This document shows positions 1 to 8,295 of a stretch of DNA of 64,000 nt, piece by piece. Position numbers and translations under genes: made by a program. Below the pieces are notes generated by a model. The model saw only the letters and a program-made list of their open reading frames with translations, searched no databases and was not told the origin of the DNA. This DNA comes from Pseudomonas lijiangensis (GTDB lineage Bacteria; Pseudomonadota; Gammaproteobacteria; Pseudomonadales; Pseudomonadaceae), in assembly GCF_018968705.1 (NCBI RefSeq), contig NZ_CP076668.1:5764501-5828500 (forward strand), given 5' to 3'. How positions within the stretch are numbered: position 1 is the first letter of the stretch; every line of letters starts with the position of its first letter.

Positions 1-371
1 ACGGGCACCAGCGCCATGGCTGCGCAGGCCAGGGTCAGACCGCTGACCACCGCGCCAAGCAGAAACATCCGCCGCCAGACCGGTTGTGCCTGACGCTCGG
101 GAGATGCAGCGCGAAACGCTGCAACCTGAATGATCCGCAGGCCCACAAGCACCGCCAGCCAGATCAGCCAGATACTGACCAGCATGTAGCGCTCAGGACT
201 CCAGAGCAGCCATGCGCAGACCAGACCACTGATGAACATGAACAGGGTCGGCAGCAATGAACCCTGATAAAGCATGCGCGTGCGCTCGACCCTCAACCGG
301 GTCGCGAACTTCTTGCGAATGGCCCGCCGGCTGGTGTCAGAAGCATCGTGGGCACTGAAGCTGAAAGGCAT
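1..371 (-). CDS. N-terminal part of a membrane protein, cut by the window edge
   Basis: An open minus-strand frame starts with ATG at 371 (MPFSFSAHDASD...) and runs off the left edge. About 123 residues are visible. After a basic stretch (RRAIRKKFATRLRVERTRM) there are two hydrophobic segments at roughly residues 37-55 and 65-83, and a third begins near residue 105, so the protein is anchored in the inner membrane. In other pseudomonads, sensory or cyclic-di-GMP proteins with this kind of N-terminus are common. No catalytic domain is inside the window, so the function stays open. The frame is uninterrupted with normal Pseudomonas codon use. It is divergent from uvrD. Confidence 0.6.
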   Translation of the reverse strand, partial: MPFSFSAHDASDTSRRAIRKKFATRLRVERTRMLYQGSLLPTLFMFISGLVCAWLLWSPERYMLVSIWLIWLAVLVGLRIIQVAAFRAASPERQAQPVWRRMFLLGAVVSGLTLACAAMALVP

Positions 372-522
372 GACGGGGTTCTTGTATTTGATAAGACCTT
401 GGCATGTGTCGAGCATACACAAGCGCTGGGCCAGACCAAACTGCCGCCACCATAAAACTGTGACTTTCAGCGCTGTTCCGCACAACTTCGGCACAGCGGA
501 TGCCTCTCGAGGTCGGACATGA

Positions 523-549
523 CCGATCGTCAGCATCGGCGGCTTTTTT
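523..549 (+). terminator. Hairpin with T-run upstream of uvrD
   Basis: CCGAT (523-527) pairs with ATCGG (535-539) across a 7-base loop, and a run of six T follows at 544-549. It looks like a weak intrinsic terminator on the plus strand. No plus-strand gene is recognisable before it in 372-522. It may end a short untranslated transcript or be chance. The rest of 372-606 holds nothing I can identify beyond the two divergent promoters that must lie there. Confidence 0.3.
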
Positions 550-606
550 ATTACCCATGACAAAGCATGGTTTGCCCGCCATGGCGCGGCACCCTAGAAT
601 GCGTCG

Positions 607-2790
607 ATGCGCGATGATCTCTCTCTCCTTCTCAATTCCCTCAACGATGCCCAGCGTCAGGCCGTAGCTGCCTCCCTGGGTCGTCAGTTGGTCCTGGCCG
701 GCGCTGGTTCCGGCAAAACCCGTGTGCTGGTGCATCGCATCGCATGGCTGATGCAGGTCGAGCAAGCCTCCCCGCATTCGGTCCTGTCGGTGACGTTTAC
801 CAACAAGGCCGCAGCCGAGATGCGTCATCGCATCGAGCAACTGATGGGCATCAGCCCGGCAGGCATGTGGGTCGGCACCTTCCACGGCCTGGCACACCGC
901 CTGCTGCGAGCGCACTGGCAGGAAGCCGGGCTGGTGCAGACGTTCCAGATTCTGGACAGCGACGACCAGCAGCGTCTGGTCAAGCGCGTGATCCGCGAGC
1001 TGGGACTGGACGAACAGCGCTGGCCGGCACGTCAGGCACAGTGGTTCATCAACGGCCAGAAAGACGAAGGCCTGCGCCCCAAACACATCCAGGCCAGCGG
1101 CGATCTGTTCCTGGGCACCATGAAGTCGATCTACGAAGCCTATGAAGTCGCCTGCCAGCGCGCCGGCGTCATCGACTTCTCCGAACTGCTGCTGCGTGCG
1201 CTGGACCTCTGGCGCGATCATCCCGGCCTGCTGGCGCATTACCAGCGGCGCTTCCGTCATGTTCTGGTGGACGAATTCCAGGACACCAACGCCGTGCAGT
1301 ACGCCTGGTTGCGACTGCTGGCCCAGGGCGGCGACAGCCTCATGGTGGTGGGCGACGACGACCAGTCCATCTATGGCTGGCGTGGCGCGAAGATCGAGAA
1401 CATTCACCAGTACTCGTCGGACTTCCCCGACACCGAAGTCATCCGTCTGGAGCAGAACTACCGCTCGACGGCCAGCATCCTCAAGGCTGCCAACGGTCTG
1501 ATCGTCAACAACAGCGGTCGCCTGGGCAAAGAGCTGTGGACCGATGTGGGCGATGGCGAGCTGATCAACCTGTATGCCGCCTTCAACGAACACGACGAAG
1601 CGCGCTACGTGGTCGAAACCATTGAAAGCGCCTTGAAGACCGGCCTGTCGCGCAACGATATCGCAATCCTCTATCGCTCCAACGCCCAGTCGCGGGTGCT
1701 GGAAGAAGCCTTGCTGCGCGAGCGCATTCCTTATCGCATCTACGGCGGCCAGCGATTCTTCGAGCGTGCCGAGATCAAGAACGCCATGGCGTATCTGCGC
1801 CTGCTGGAAGGCCGTGGCAACGATGCAGCGCTGGAGCGTGTCATCAACGTTCCAGCACGGGGCATTGGCGAGAAGACGGTCGAGGCGATTCGCGAGCATG
1901 CACGCCACACCGACATTTCCATGTGGGAAGCGATGCGTCAGCTGGTGGCCAACAAAGGCCTGACCGGCCGCGCTGCCAGTGCATTGACCGGGTTCATCGA
2001 ACTGATCGAAAACCTTTCGGCCAAGGTCATGGAAATGCCCTTGCACCTGATGACACAGACCGTCATCGAGCAGTCGGGGCTGATCACTTATCACCAACAG
2101 GAAAAAGGTGAGAAAGGTCAGGCCCGGGTGGAAAACCTTGAGGAACTGGTCAGCGCTGCGCGCAACTTCGAGAACAATGAAGATGACGAAGAGCTGACCC
2201 CGCTGGCGGCCTTCCTCGGCCATGCGTCACTCGAAGCGGGCGACACCCAGGCTCAGGAGCACGAAGACAGCATTCAGCTCATGACCCTGCACAGCGCCAA
2301 GGGCCTGGAATTCCCTCATGTGTTCCTGGTGGGCATGGAAGAAGGGCTGTTCCCGCACAAGATGAGCCTGGAAGAGCCGGGCCGTCTGGAAGAGGAACGC
2401 CGCCTGGCCTACGTCGGCATCACCCGCGCCATGCAACAGCTGGTGATCACCTACGCAGAAACCCGTCGCCTGTATGGCAGCGAGACCTACAACAAGGTGT
2501 CCCGTTTCGTTCGCGAGATTCCGCCGACCCTGATCCAGGAAGTGCGCCTGTCCAATAGCGTCAGCCGTCCTTTCGGTGGTACCCAGAAAGTCAGCAACAG
2601 CAGCCTGTTCAATGGCACCGGCATCCCCGAAACCCAGTTCACGCTGGGCCAGCACGTGCAGCACGCCGTATTCGGTGAAGGCGTGATCCTGAACTTCGAA
2701 GGCTCCGGCGCCCAGGCCAGGGTGCAGGTCAACTTCTCCGAAGGCAGCAAGTGGCTGATGATGGGTTATGCGAAGCTGGTGCCCATCTAA
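607..2790 (+). CDS. uvrD: DNA helicase II UvrD
   Basis: Superfamily 1A 3'-5' DNA helicase of nucleotide excision and mismatch repair. It removes the UvrC-incised oligonucleotide and unwinds nicked DNA after MutL loading. At 727 residues it has the usual length. The Walker A motif AGAGSGKT lies at residues 31-38, the Walker B motif DEFQD at 222-226, then GDDDQSIYGWRGA, QNYRS, and the late motifs LMTLHSAKGLEF and YVGITRAM. The C-terminus (about 655-727) holds the Tudor-like fold (GEGVILNFEG...) that binds RNA polymerase in this family. The start matches the family N-terminus (SLNDAQRQAV at 11-20). The stop codon lies in the left end of a palindromic element. Confidence 0.97.
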   Translation: MRDDLSLLLNSLNDAQRQAVAASLGRQLVLAGAGSGKTRVLVHRIAWLMQVEQASPHSVLSVTFTNKAAAEMRHRIEQLMGISPAGMWVGTFHGLAHRLLRAHWQEAGLVQTFQILDSDDQQRLVKRVIRELGLDEQRWPARQAQWFINGQKDEGLRPKHIQASGDLFLGTMKSIYEAYEVACQRAGVIDFSELLLRALDLWRDHPGLLAHYQRRFRHVLVDEFQDTNAVQYAWLRLLAQGGDSLMVVGDDDQSIYGWRGAKIENIHQYSSDFPDTEVIRLEQNYRSTASILKAANGLIVNNSGRLGKELWTDVGDGELINLYAAFNEHDEARYVVETIESALKTGLSRNDIAILYRSNAQSRVLEEALLRERIPYRIYGGQRFFERAEIKNAMAYLRLLEGRGNDAALERVINVPARGIGEKTVEAIREHARHTDISMWEAMRQLVANKGLTGRAASALTGFIELIENLSAKVMEMPLHLMTQTVIEQSGLITYHQQEKGEKGQARVENLEELVSAARNFENNEDDEELTPLAAFLGHASLEAGDTQAQEHEDSIQLMTLHSAKGLEFPHVFLVGMEEGLFPHKMSLEEPGRLEEERRLAYVGITRAMQQLVITYAETRRLYGSETYNKVSRFVREIPPTLIQEVRLSNSVSRPFGGTQKVSNSSLFNGTGIPETQFTLGQHVQHAVFGEGVILNFEGSGAQARVQVNFSEGSKWLMMGYAKLVPI

Positions 2791-2923
2791 GCCACAAACA
2801 AAACCTGTGGGAGGCAGCTTGCTGGCGAAAAAGGCCTGAAAACCGGCAGATATTCTGCGGTTGTACGCTGAAGTCGCCAGCAAGCTGCCTCCCACAAGGT
2901 AATTTATCGCCCGGACTGATCGG
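2788..2923. repeat. Palindromic intergenic element, family A, copy 1
   Basis: Perfect 23-base arms at 2806-2828 (beginning TGTGGGAGGCAGCTTGCT) and 2874-2896 enclose a 45-base loop. Two other copies occur at 25481-25624 and 44697-44787. The outer right end (GGACTGATCGG, 2913-2923) matches the terminal motif of the other elements, and the left end overlaps the uvrD stop codon (TAAGCC). The transcript can fold into a long hairpin and may act as a terminator. The remaining 2924-3101 holds only the promoter region of the next gene. Confidence 0.8.
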
Positions 2924-3101
2924 CACTCCCCCTATCGAGGTAGTGGAAGAAAATTCCTACAACTCTTTATTTCCCCTCCTACCGCCCAAATAGACAGGTC
3001 TTACGGACCTCATGCAAAAGTCCGAAACATTAACGCACTAGCCATCGACTGCCCTCCTGTGCAACATGGCGCGCATGCATTCATACAACGGGAATACCCT
3101 T

Positions 3102-3944
3102 ATGCAACGTTTTCTAAGCATGGCTCTGGCGCTGTGCATCGGACTCACCATGAGTCTGGATGTGAACGCCGCACGTTTCGGTGGTGGCAAGAGCATGGGC
3201 TCGGCACCGTCGCACCAGGCACGCCAGGCCGCTCCGGCCACTCCGGCTGCTGCTCCTAACGCTGCCGGTCGTCCGGCTGCCGCTGCCAGTGGCGCGTCTC
3301 GCTGGCTGGGCCCATTGGCCGGTATCGCTGCCGGTGGCCTGCTGGCTGCAATGTTCATGGGTGACGGCTTCAACGGCCTGCAGATCTTCGACATCCTGAT
3401 CATGGGCCTCATCGCCTTCCTGATCTTCCGCTTCATTGCGCGTCGTCGTCAGCAGCAACAGCCGAAAATGGCCGGTGCCGGTGCTCCTTACCAGCGTGAA
3501 ACCAGACAGCCCGCGCAGAACTCGATCTTCGGTGGCGCGTCTTCGGCTCCTGCGGCTCCGGTCATCAACGCTCCGGCCTGGTTCAACGAAGAGCGCTTCC
3601 TGGAAGCCGCCCGCAGCCACTTCCAGTCGCTGCAGCAGCACTGGGATGCGAACGAAATGGACAAGATCGCCGAGTTCGTGACACCACAGATGCTGCAATT
3701 CCTGAAAAAGGAACGTGCCGATCTGGGCGACGGCTTCCAGTCGACCTACATCGACAACCTGAACGTCCAGCTGGAAGGTGTGGATGATCGTGCCGACAAG
3801 ACCATCGCGACCCTGACCTTCTCCGGCGTCTCCAAGACTTCGCGCTTTGACCAGGGCGAAGTGTTCAGTGAAAGCTGGAACATGGAACGCGCTCAGGGCG
3901 ACAACCAACCCTGGCTGGTTGCCGGTATTCGCCAGAACGGCTGA
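3102..3944 (+). CDS. Tim44-like domain membrane protein
   Basis: A 280-residue envelope protein. I take the ATG at 3102 because it opens directly into a clear signal sequence (MQRFLSMALALCIGLTMSLD) ending near NAARFGG; an upstream ATG at 3066 would add 12 residues before it. A low-complexity Ala/Pro/Gly stretch (about 35-68) precedes two hydrophobic segments (about 70-88 and 95-113) and a basic RRRQQQQ linker. The C-terminal half (about 150-278) is a Tim44/MBA1-like domain, a fold related to the mitochondrial inner-membrane import protein. Its role in bacteria is not established. A strong terminator follows, so it is transcribed alone. Confidence 0.85.
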   Translation: MQRFLSMALALCIGLTMSLDVNAARFGGGKSMGSAPSHQARQAAPATPAAAPNAAGRPAAAASGASRWLGPLAGIAAGGLLAAMFMGDGFNGLQIFDILIMGLIAFLIFRFIARRRQQQQPKMAGAGAPYQRETRQPAQNSIFGGASSAPAAPVINAPAWFNEERFLEAARSHFQSLQQHWDANEMDKIAEFVTPQMLQFLKKERADLGDGFQSTYIDNLNVQLEGVDDRADKTIATLTFSGVSKTSRFDQGEVFSESWNMERAQGDNQPWLVAGIRQNG

Positions 3945-3970
3945 TCCCCAGGCACATCCAGCAGCACAGA

Positions 3971-3996
3971 ACCCCGGACTTGTTCCGGGGTTTTTA
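3971..3996 (+). terminator. Rho-independent terminator after the Tim44-like gene
   Basis: AACCCCGGA and TCCGGGGTT form a nine-pair GC-rich stem with a short loop, followed at once by a T-rich run (3989-3999). Classical intrinsic terminator. Confidence 0.9.
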
Positions 3997-4112
3997 TTTA
4001 TTAGTCACCCGCAGCTAACAAATGCAAGTCTGAAAGGTCCCACGCTTGATGTGAATTGAAAGCAGACAGACCAGGATTTTTCGTACAGAGCCTATCCGAT
4101 CGGGTAGTTATT

Positions 4113-4141
4113 TTGAGAAAAGCTTTAGGCTACTGTATAAC
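4113..4141 (+). promoter_or_regulatory. Sigma-70 type promoter of the SMI1/KNR4 gene
   Basis: TTGAGA at 4113-4118 and TATAAC at 4136-4141 are separated by exactly 17 bases. The pair lies about 30 bases before the GTG start at 4172. Confidence 0.6.
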
Positions 4142-4171
4142 CCGCGCCATCAAGCTTAGAGGACCCATGTC

Positions 4172-4579
4172 GTGGAAGAAGTCATCGAACAATTGCGTGA
4201 ACAAAACGAGCCGGTTCCGGTTCCCCTCGAACTGCCTGACGAAGATCAGCTCGTCGAGATCGAGGAACAGCTGTTTATCAATATTCCCTACGTCTTCAAG
4301 GAATTCCTTCTGACCGTCAGCGACGTCGTGTATGGCAGCCTTGAGCCCGTCACCGTTACCGACCCTCAGTCACACACCTATCTGCCGGACGTCGCCGCGA
4401 CCGCCTGGGATCTGGGTGTGCCTCGTGAACTGATCCCGATCTGCCAGGACGGCGACGATTATTATTGCGTCGAAGAAGATGGCACCGTAGTGCTCTGGTC
4501 CGGCGAAGAAGAGCTGGTGACCGAAGAGAACTGGGAATCTGTCTGGCACTGGGCACGGGACGTCTGGCTGGAAAGCTGA
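4172..4579 (+). CDS. SMI1/KNR4 (SUKH) family protein
   Basis: A small acidic cytosolic protein of 135 residues starting with GTG at 4172. AGAGGA lies about 8 bases upstream, and the in-line ATG at 4167 is in another frame. The fold signature of SMI1/KNR4 (SUKH) proteins is visible: a short acidic helical N-terminus (EQLREQNEPVPVPLELP), LVEIEEQLFINIPYVFKEFLL, then a strand-rich part with DGDDYYCVEEDGTVVLW and a Trp-rich end (WESVWHWARDVWL). Family members include contact-dependent toxin immunity proteins, but this one stands alone without a toxin next to it and appears to be a conserved housekeeping gene of pseudomonads. Molecular role unknown. Confidence 0.85.
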   Translation: MEEVIEQLREQNEPVPVPLELPDEDQLVEIEEQLFINIPYVFKEFLLTVSDVVYGSLEPVTVTDPQSHTYLPDVAATAWDLGVPRELIPICQDGDDYYCVEEDGTVVLWSGEEELVTEENWESVWHWARDVWLES

Positions 4580-4607
4580 GACACCCCGCACACAGGTATC
4601 GCCGGGC

Positions 4608-6374
4608 TCAATGCCCGGACGACTCCTGATTGTTGTTGCCCAGGGTTTCCAGCAGGGCAATCTGCATCCGCGTATGCACGCGGATGAACCAGCGCCACAG
4701 CAATGCTGCAACCACCGCCGCAATCAGCACGATCACCAGCAACAACTCGCTTGTCGGCAGAATGCTCGCCGACAGAGCAGCCAGCAGAATGAAGATCACC
4801 ACCAGCGACAACAGCGGAATCACCTCCGCTACCACCTTGCGAACCCGCACGGTATGCCTTCCGGCCATTTCAGGCTTCACGCCCATCTCCGCCAGCAGCA
4901 TCGACAGCGCCTTGAGCTTGCGGTACGCCGCAATCAGGAAAGGTAGCGACAGCAGCAATGCCGCCCCACAGATCCAGGCCTTCTGCTGACCTACATCGCT
5001 GACCCACTCACTCATGTAAGCGCCGATACGTCCGGCGAAATAACCACCGCTGAAGAAGATCGCTATCACCAGCGCCAGGTTGACCCCGACCTGCAGCAGT
5101 ATCCGCCGGATCATCGACGCCAGCACGGCGCCCTGCCCTTGAGGCTGAATGCTGCGCAGCCATTCGCCGTACATGTTGAACACCCGCGCCACGCGCCCTG
5201 GCACGATGGACGCCAGTTGCAGCGACAGCGGGTCGGCGGCGCGAATCAGGTAAGGGGTCAGCAGCGTGGTAATAGCCGAAACCGCCACCGCCACGGGATA
5301 GAGAAAATCGCTGGTGACCTGCAAGGTCATGCCCAGCGCCGCGATGATGAAGGAAAATTCGCCAATCTGTGACAGCCCCATGCCGACGCGCAGCGAGGTC
5401 CGCCCATCGTTACCGGCAATGAAAGCCCCGAGCCCGCAGGACAGCATCTTGCCGAGCACCACGGCGACGGTAATGAGCGCGATGGGCCAGGCATATTCCA
5501 ACAGGACTTTCGGGTCGATCATCAGACCAATGGCGACGAAGAAGATGGCGCTGAACATGTCGCGAATGGGTTCGATAAGCCGCTCAATCTTCACCAACTG
5601 GCGGGATTCGGCCATGATCGCGCCGATCAGGAAGGCCCCCAGCACCATGCTGTATTCCAGCTTCACCACCAGCAGGCAGAAACCGAAGCACAGGCCAAGC
5701 ACCGTCACCAGCAGCATTTCGTTGCTTTCGAACTTCGCGACGTAAGACAGCAGGCGCGGCACCAGCAGAATGCCGATCACCAGGGCCACGATCATGAACA
5801 ACGACAGTTTGCCGACCGTGGAGAAGACCTCGCCGGAACTCACCGAGCCACTGACCGCGATCCCCGACAGCAAGGCGATGATGCCGATGCCGAGGATGTC
5901 TTCGACGATCAGCACCCCGAAAATCAGCTGGGCAAAGTGCTGGTTCTTCATCTTCAGGTCATTGAGCGCCTTGACGATGATGGTGGTCGAGGAAATCGCC
6001 AGGATCGCGCCCAGGAACAGCGAATCCATGGTTTTCCAGCCAAAGAACTGGCCGATTTCGTAGCCGATCCAGATCATCAGGGCAATTTCGAGAAAAGCCG
6101 CGATGAACGCCGTGGCTCCGACCTTGAACAGCTTGCGCAGGCTGAATTCCAGCCCCAGGCAGAACATCAGGAAAATCACCCCGAGCTCTGCGAGGGTCTT
6201 GATGGTGTCTTCGTCATGGATCAGCCCGACTGGCGGGGTATGCGGACCAATGATGAAGCCGGCAACGATATAGCCCAGCACCACCGGCTGCTTGAGGCGA
6301 TGGAAGAGAATGGTCACCACACCCGCCACCAGCATGATCACTGCCAAATCCTGGATAAAATTGACGGCATGCAT
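4608..6374 (-). CDS. CPA2-family cation/proton antiporter (KefB/YbaL-like)
   Basis: An inner-membrane monovalent cation:proton antiporter of 588 residues, probably exporting K+ or Na+ in exchange for protons. Residues 1-390 form the Na_H_exchanger domain, with the family segments GYIVAGFIIGPHTPP, LAELGVIFLMFCLGLEFS and the core GAILAISSTTIIVKAL. The C-terminal third has four more hydrophobic segments (about 430-575). The NAD-binding RCK/TrkA-N domain of KefB/KefC is absent, so glutathione/NAD gating as in KefC is unlikely. A good AAGGAG ribosome site lies just before the ATG. The unusual structured region upstream (6458-6650) suggests control at the transcript level. Confidence 0.9.
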   Translation of the reverse strand: MHAVNFIQDLAVIMLVAGVVTILFHRLKQPVVLGYIVAGFIIGPHTPPVGLIHDEDTIKTLAELGVIFLMFCLGLEFSLRKLFKVGATAFIAAFLEIALMIWIGYEIGQFFGWKTMDSLFLGAILAISSTTIIVKALNDLKMKNQHFAQLIFGVLIVEDILGIGIIALLSGIAVSGSVSSGEVFSTVGKLSLFMIVALVIGILLVPRLLSYVAKFESNEMLLVTVLGLCFGFCLLVVKLEYSMVLGAFLIGAIMAESRQLVKIERLIEPIRDMFSAIFFVAIGLMIDPKVLLEYAWPIALITVAVVLGKMLSCGLGAFIAGNDGRTSLRVGMGLSQIGEFSFIIAALGMTLQVTSDFLYPVAVAVSAITTLLTPYLIRAADPLSLQLASIVPGRVARVFNMYGEWLRSIQPQGQGAVLASMIRRILLQVGVNLALVIAIFFSGGYFAGRIGAYMSEWVSDVGQQKAWICGAALLLSLPFLIAAYRKLKALSMLLAEMGVKPEMAGRHTVRVRKVVAEVIPLLSLVVIFILLAALSASILPTSELLLVIVLIAAVVAALLWRWFIRVHTRMQIALLETLGNNNQESSGH

Positions 6375-6457
6375 GGGTGTGGCTCCTTTTTGATAAATGA
6401 TGCCTGAAGCTCCCGAATAGCCAGCGAAGCTGAAAAGTCGGAAGTTGCATCAATAAA

Positions 6458-6499
6458 ACGCTACGAAAAGCGTAAGAAAAAACCCGATCCACGGGTTTT
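6458..6499 (-). terminator. Tandem terminator-like hairpins ahead of the antiporter gene
   Basis: Read on the minus strand, AAAACCCG and CGGGTTTT (6499-6492 and 6486-6479, loop of 5) form an 8-pair stem that runs into a T-rich tract. A second small hairpin with T-run (ACGCT/AGCGT, 6473-6458) follows. Both precede the antiporter start codon at 6374, so they must end either a separate small RNA or an attenuated leader of the antiporter mRNA. Confidence 0.65.
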
Positions 6500-6502
6500 G
6501 GG

Positions 6503-6652
6503 AGAGTAACACTGCACCCGTCGAGAGAAAGCCGGTGCAATATATGGAAACAGATAGACCTCAAGCGTGACGGCATTCACTCCGCCAGCGTCCCGATAAC
6601 TGTCTGTTGCAGGTAGTTGAACCACCCTCGTGAGCGCCAGCATAAGGCGCCA
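6503..6652 (-). promoter_or_regulatory. Structured leader or small RNA candidate
   Basis: The minus strand here can form a series of short hairpins. GCGCC/GGCGC lies at 6650-6634, GGTGG-TTCAA-CTACC at 6626-6612, and TGCACC/GGTGCA at 6539-6513. They lead directly into the terminator hairpins at 6499-6458. No open frame uses this stretch. It could be a metal-ion or metabolite riboswitch for the antiporter, or an independent small RNA. On the plus strand it also serves as the upstream region of the thioesterase gene. I could not match it to a named RNA family by eye. Confidence 0.4.
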
Positions 6653-6683
6653 CTCATGATGACCTTGACCGTGTGAGTACGCT

Positions 6684-7169
6684 ATGGAACCCGGAAACGC
6701 CCAGCTGTCGATGACTGTATTGATGACCCCGGACATGGCCAACTTCTCTGGCAATGTGCATGGCGGTACGTTGCTCAAGTACCTGGATGAAGTCGCTTAC
6801 GCCTGCGCCAGCCGTTATGCCGGTCGCTACGTGGTGACGCTGTCCGTGGATCAGGTGATTTTCCGCGAGCCGGTTCACGTCGGTGAACTGGTGACCTTCC
6901 TGGCCTCGGTGAACTACACCGGCAATACCTCGATGGAGGTCGGGATCAAGGTCGTGACCGAAAACATCCGCGAGCGCTCGGTCCGCCACAGCAACAGTTG
7001 CTTCTTCACCATGGTCGCGGTGGATGACAACCGCAAACCGGCCAGCGTCCCGCCACTGGAGCCGGAAACCGCCGAAGGCAAGCGCCGCTTCATCCAGGCC
7101 CAGCAACGCCGCCAGATTCGCCAGGAACTGGAAAAGCGTTATCAGGAAATCAAGGAAGAAGCGCCTTAA
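6684..7169 (+). CDS. Acyl-CoA thioesterase, hotdog fold (YciA-like)
   Basis: A 161-residue cytosolic hexameric-type thioesterase that hydrolyses acyl-CoA to free acid and CoA. The single HotDog ACOT-type domain spans roughly residues 8-120. It shows the family's catalytic region MANFSGNVHGGTLLKYLDEVAY (Asn/Gly loop plus the Asp on the central helix) and TLSVDQVIFREPVHVGELV. The C-terminus is a basic Arg/Gln/Glu-rich tail (residues 130-161) that is probably helical. The ribosome site is weak (GTGAG). The gene ends five bases before a palindromic mobile-like element. Substrate range (short or medium chain) cannot be told from sequence. Confidence 0.9.
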   Translation: MEPGNAQLSMTVLMTPDMANFSGNVHGGTLLKYLDEVAYACASRYAGRYVVTLSVDQVIFREPVHVGELVTFLASVNYTGNTSMEVGIKVVTENIRERSVRHSNSCFFTMVAVDDNRKPASVPPLEPETAEGKRRFIQAQQRRQIRQELEKRYQEIKEEAP

Positions 7170-7173
7170 TTGC

Positions 7174-7319
7174 TGATCAGTTAAGAGGCAAGGTCACAAT
7201 CCGTGGGAGGGGCCTTGGCCGCGACAGCCAGCTTTCAGGCGCTGAAAATGTGTTGCCTGTAAGCAAGTCGTCGCGGCCAAGGCCCCTCCCACAAGTGACA
7301 GGTATGCCTTAACTGATCA
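7174..7319. mobile_element. MITE-like palindromic element, family B, copy 1
   Basis: A 146-base element bounded by TGATCAGTTAAG (7174-7185) and its inverted copy CTTAACTGATCA (7308-7319). Inside are perfect 23-base arms at 7203-7225 and 7270-7292 (GTGGGAGGGGCCTTGGCC...). A second copy lies in the opposite orientation at 33500-33643, similar over nearly its full length including the loop. The right end supplies the TAA stop codon of pdxY (complement of 7309-7311). There is no coding capacity, so it would need a transposase acting in trans if mobile. Confidence 0.7.
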
Positions 7320-8181
7320 ACCGCACCGCCTCAAACCGCACTCGCGGATGAGCAATCCGGTCCTGCGCCCGCACCAGTTCCAGCTCATAGCTGCCACAGG
7401 CCTGGGTTTCCAGCAGCACTTCATGCACCGCCGCAGCCGTGAATTCGAAAGCCGCGACCAGATCGTCACCCAACAGCACACGCGCCAGGAACAACCCCGA
7501 CGTCAGATCACCCACGCCCACCGGCTGACGTGGAAAGGCCAGCAACGGACGACGCAGGTGCCAACTGGCATCGGCGGTCACCAGCAGCATTTCAAAACCG
7601 TCGGCCGCCTTGCCGGGATAGTCCAGGTGTTTGACCACCACAGCCTTGGGGCCTCGTGCCAGTAACGCCCGCGCCATGGCCAGGCAATCGAGCAGGGATT
7701 CAGGCTTGCGGCCAGAAAAGCTGTCCAGTTCCAGCTGGTTCGGGCACATGAAGTCCGCAACGGCTGCGGCTTCTTCCAGGAGAAAATCACTGACGTCTGC
7801 CGGAACGATGCAGCCCTTCTCGGGATGTCCCATGACCGGGTCGCACAAGTACAGCGCCTTGGGATTGGCCGCCTTGATACGCGCCACACCCGTCAGAATC
7901 GCCCTGCCCTGCGCCGCACTGCCCAGGTAACCGGACAGCACGGCGTCACAGTTGCCCAGCTCACCAATGGCCGCGATACCTTCGATCAGCGCCGGGATCT
8001 GCTGGGGAGCCAGCACTTCGCCCGTCCATTGCTTGTATTGGGTGTGATTGGAGAACTGGACCGTGTTGAGCGGCCAGACATTGACCCCGATACGCTGCAT
8101 GGGGAACACCGCTGCGCCGTTGCCTGCGTGGCCGAATACCACGTGAGACTGGATGGCGAGCAAGTGAGGTGTACGTTTCAT
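7309..8181 (-). CDS. pdxY: Pyridoxal kinase PdxY
   Basis: Ribokinase-family kinase (290 residues) of the vitamin B6 salvage pathway. It phosphorylates pyridoxal at the 5'-hydroxyl with ATP. The start at 8181 gives the family N-terminus [21 protein letters not shown], in which the SHVVxGHxGN stretch binds substrate. The middle contains [12 protein letters not shown], and the C-terminal anion hole and base motif appears as [16 protein letters not shown] lies about 7 bases before the ATG; an upstream GTG/ATG would add 8 residues without support. Its stop codon is inside the terminal repeat of the neighbouring palindromic element, so the last residues could differ from relatives lacking the element. 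Confidence 0.93.
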   Translation of the reverse strand: MKRTPHLLAIQSHVVFGHAGNGAAVFPMQRIGVNVWPLNTVQFSNHTQYKQWTGEVLAPQQIPALIEGIAAIGELGNCDAVLSGYLGSAAQGRAILTGVARIKAANPKALYLCDPVMGHPEKGCIVPADVSDFLLEEAAAVADFMCPNQLELDSFSGRKPESLLDCLAMARALLARGPKAVVVKHLDYPGKAADGFEMLLVTADASWHLRRPLLAFPRQPVGVGDLTSGLFLARVLLGDDLVAAFEFTAAAVHEVLLETQACGSYELELVRAQDRIAHPRVRFEAVRLIS

Positions 8182-8295
8182 GGGAGGATCCTGAACACGA
8201 TGCAAATGCAGTAATAAGAAATTTAAGTCGCGCAGTATGGCTGTAAATCACTTAGGGCAGTTAAGCTGAAGACTCCTGAGTAGGAGCACTCTGCC

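Noticed and set aside
337..2223. Minus-strand open frame of 628 codons opposite uvrD
   Set aside because: Shadow frame of a GC-rich gene; composition shows no domain, and the plus strand encodes an intact helicase.
4172..4579. SMI1/KNR4 protein as an immunity gene of a contact-dependent toxin system
   Set aside because: No toxin, Rhs or CdiA gene lies nearby; the gene sits alone with its own promoter and terminator-separated neighbour.
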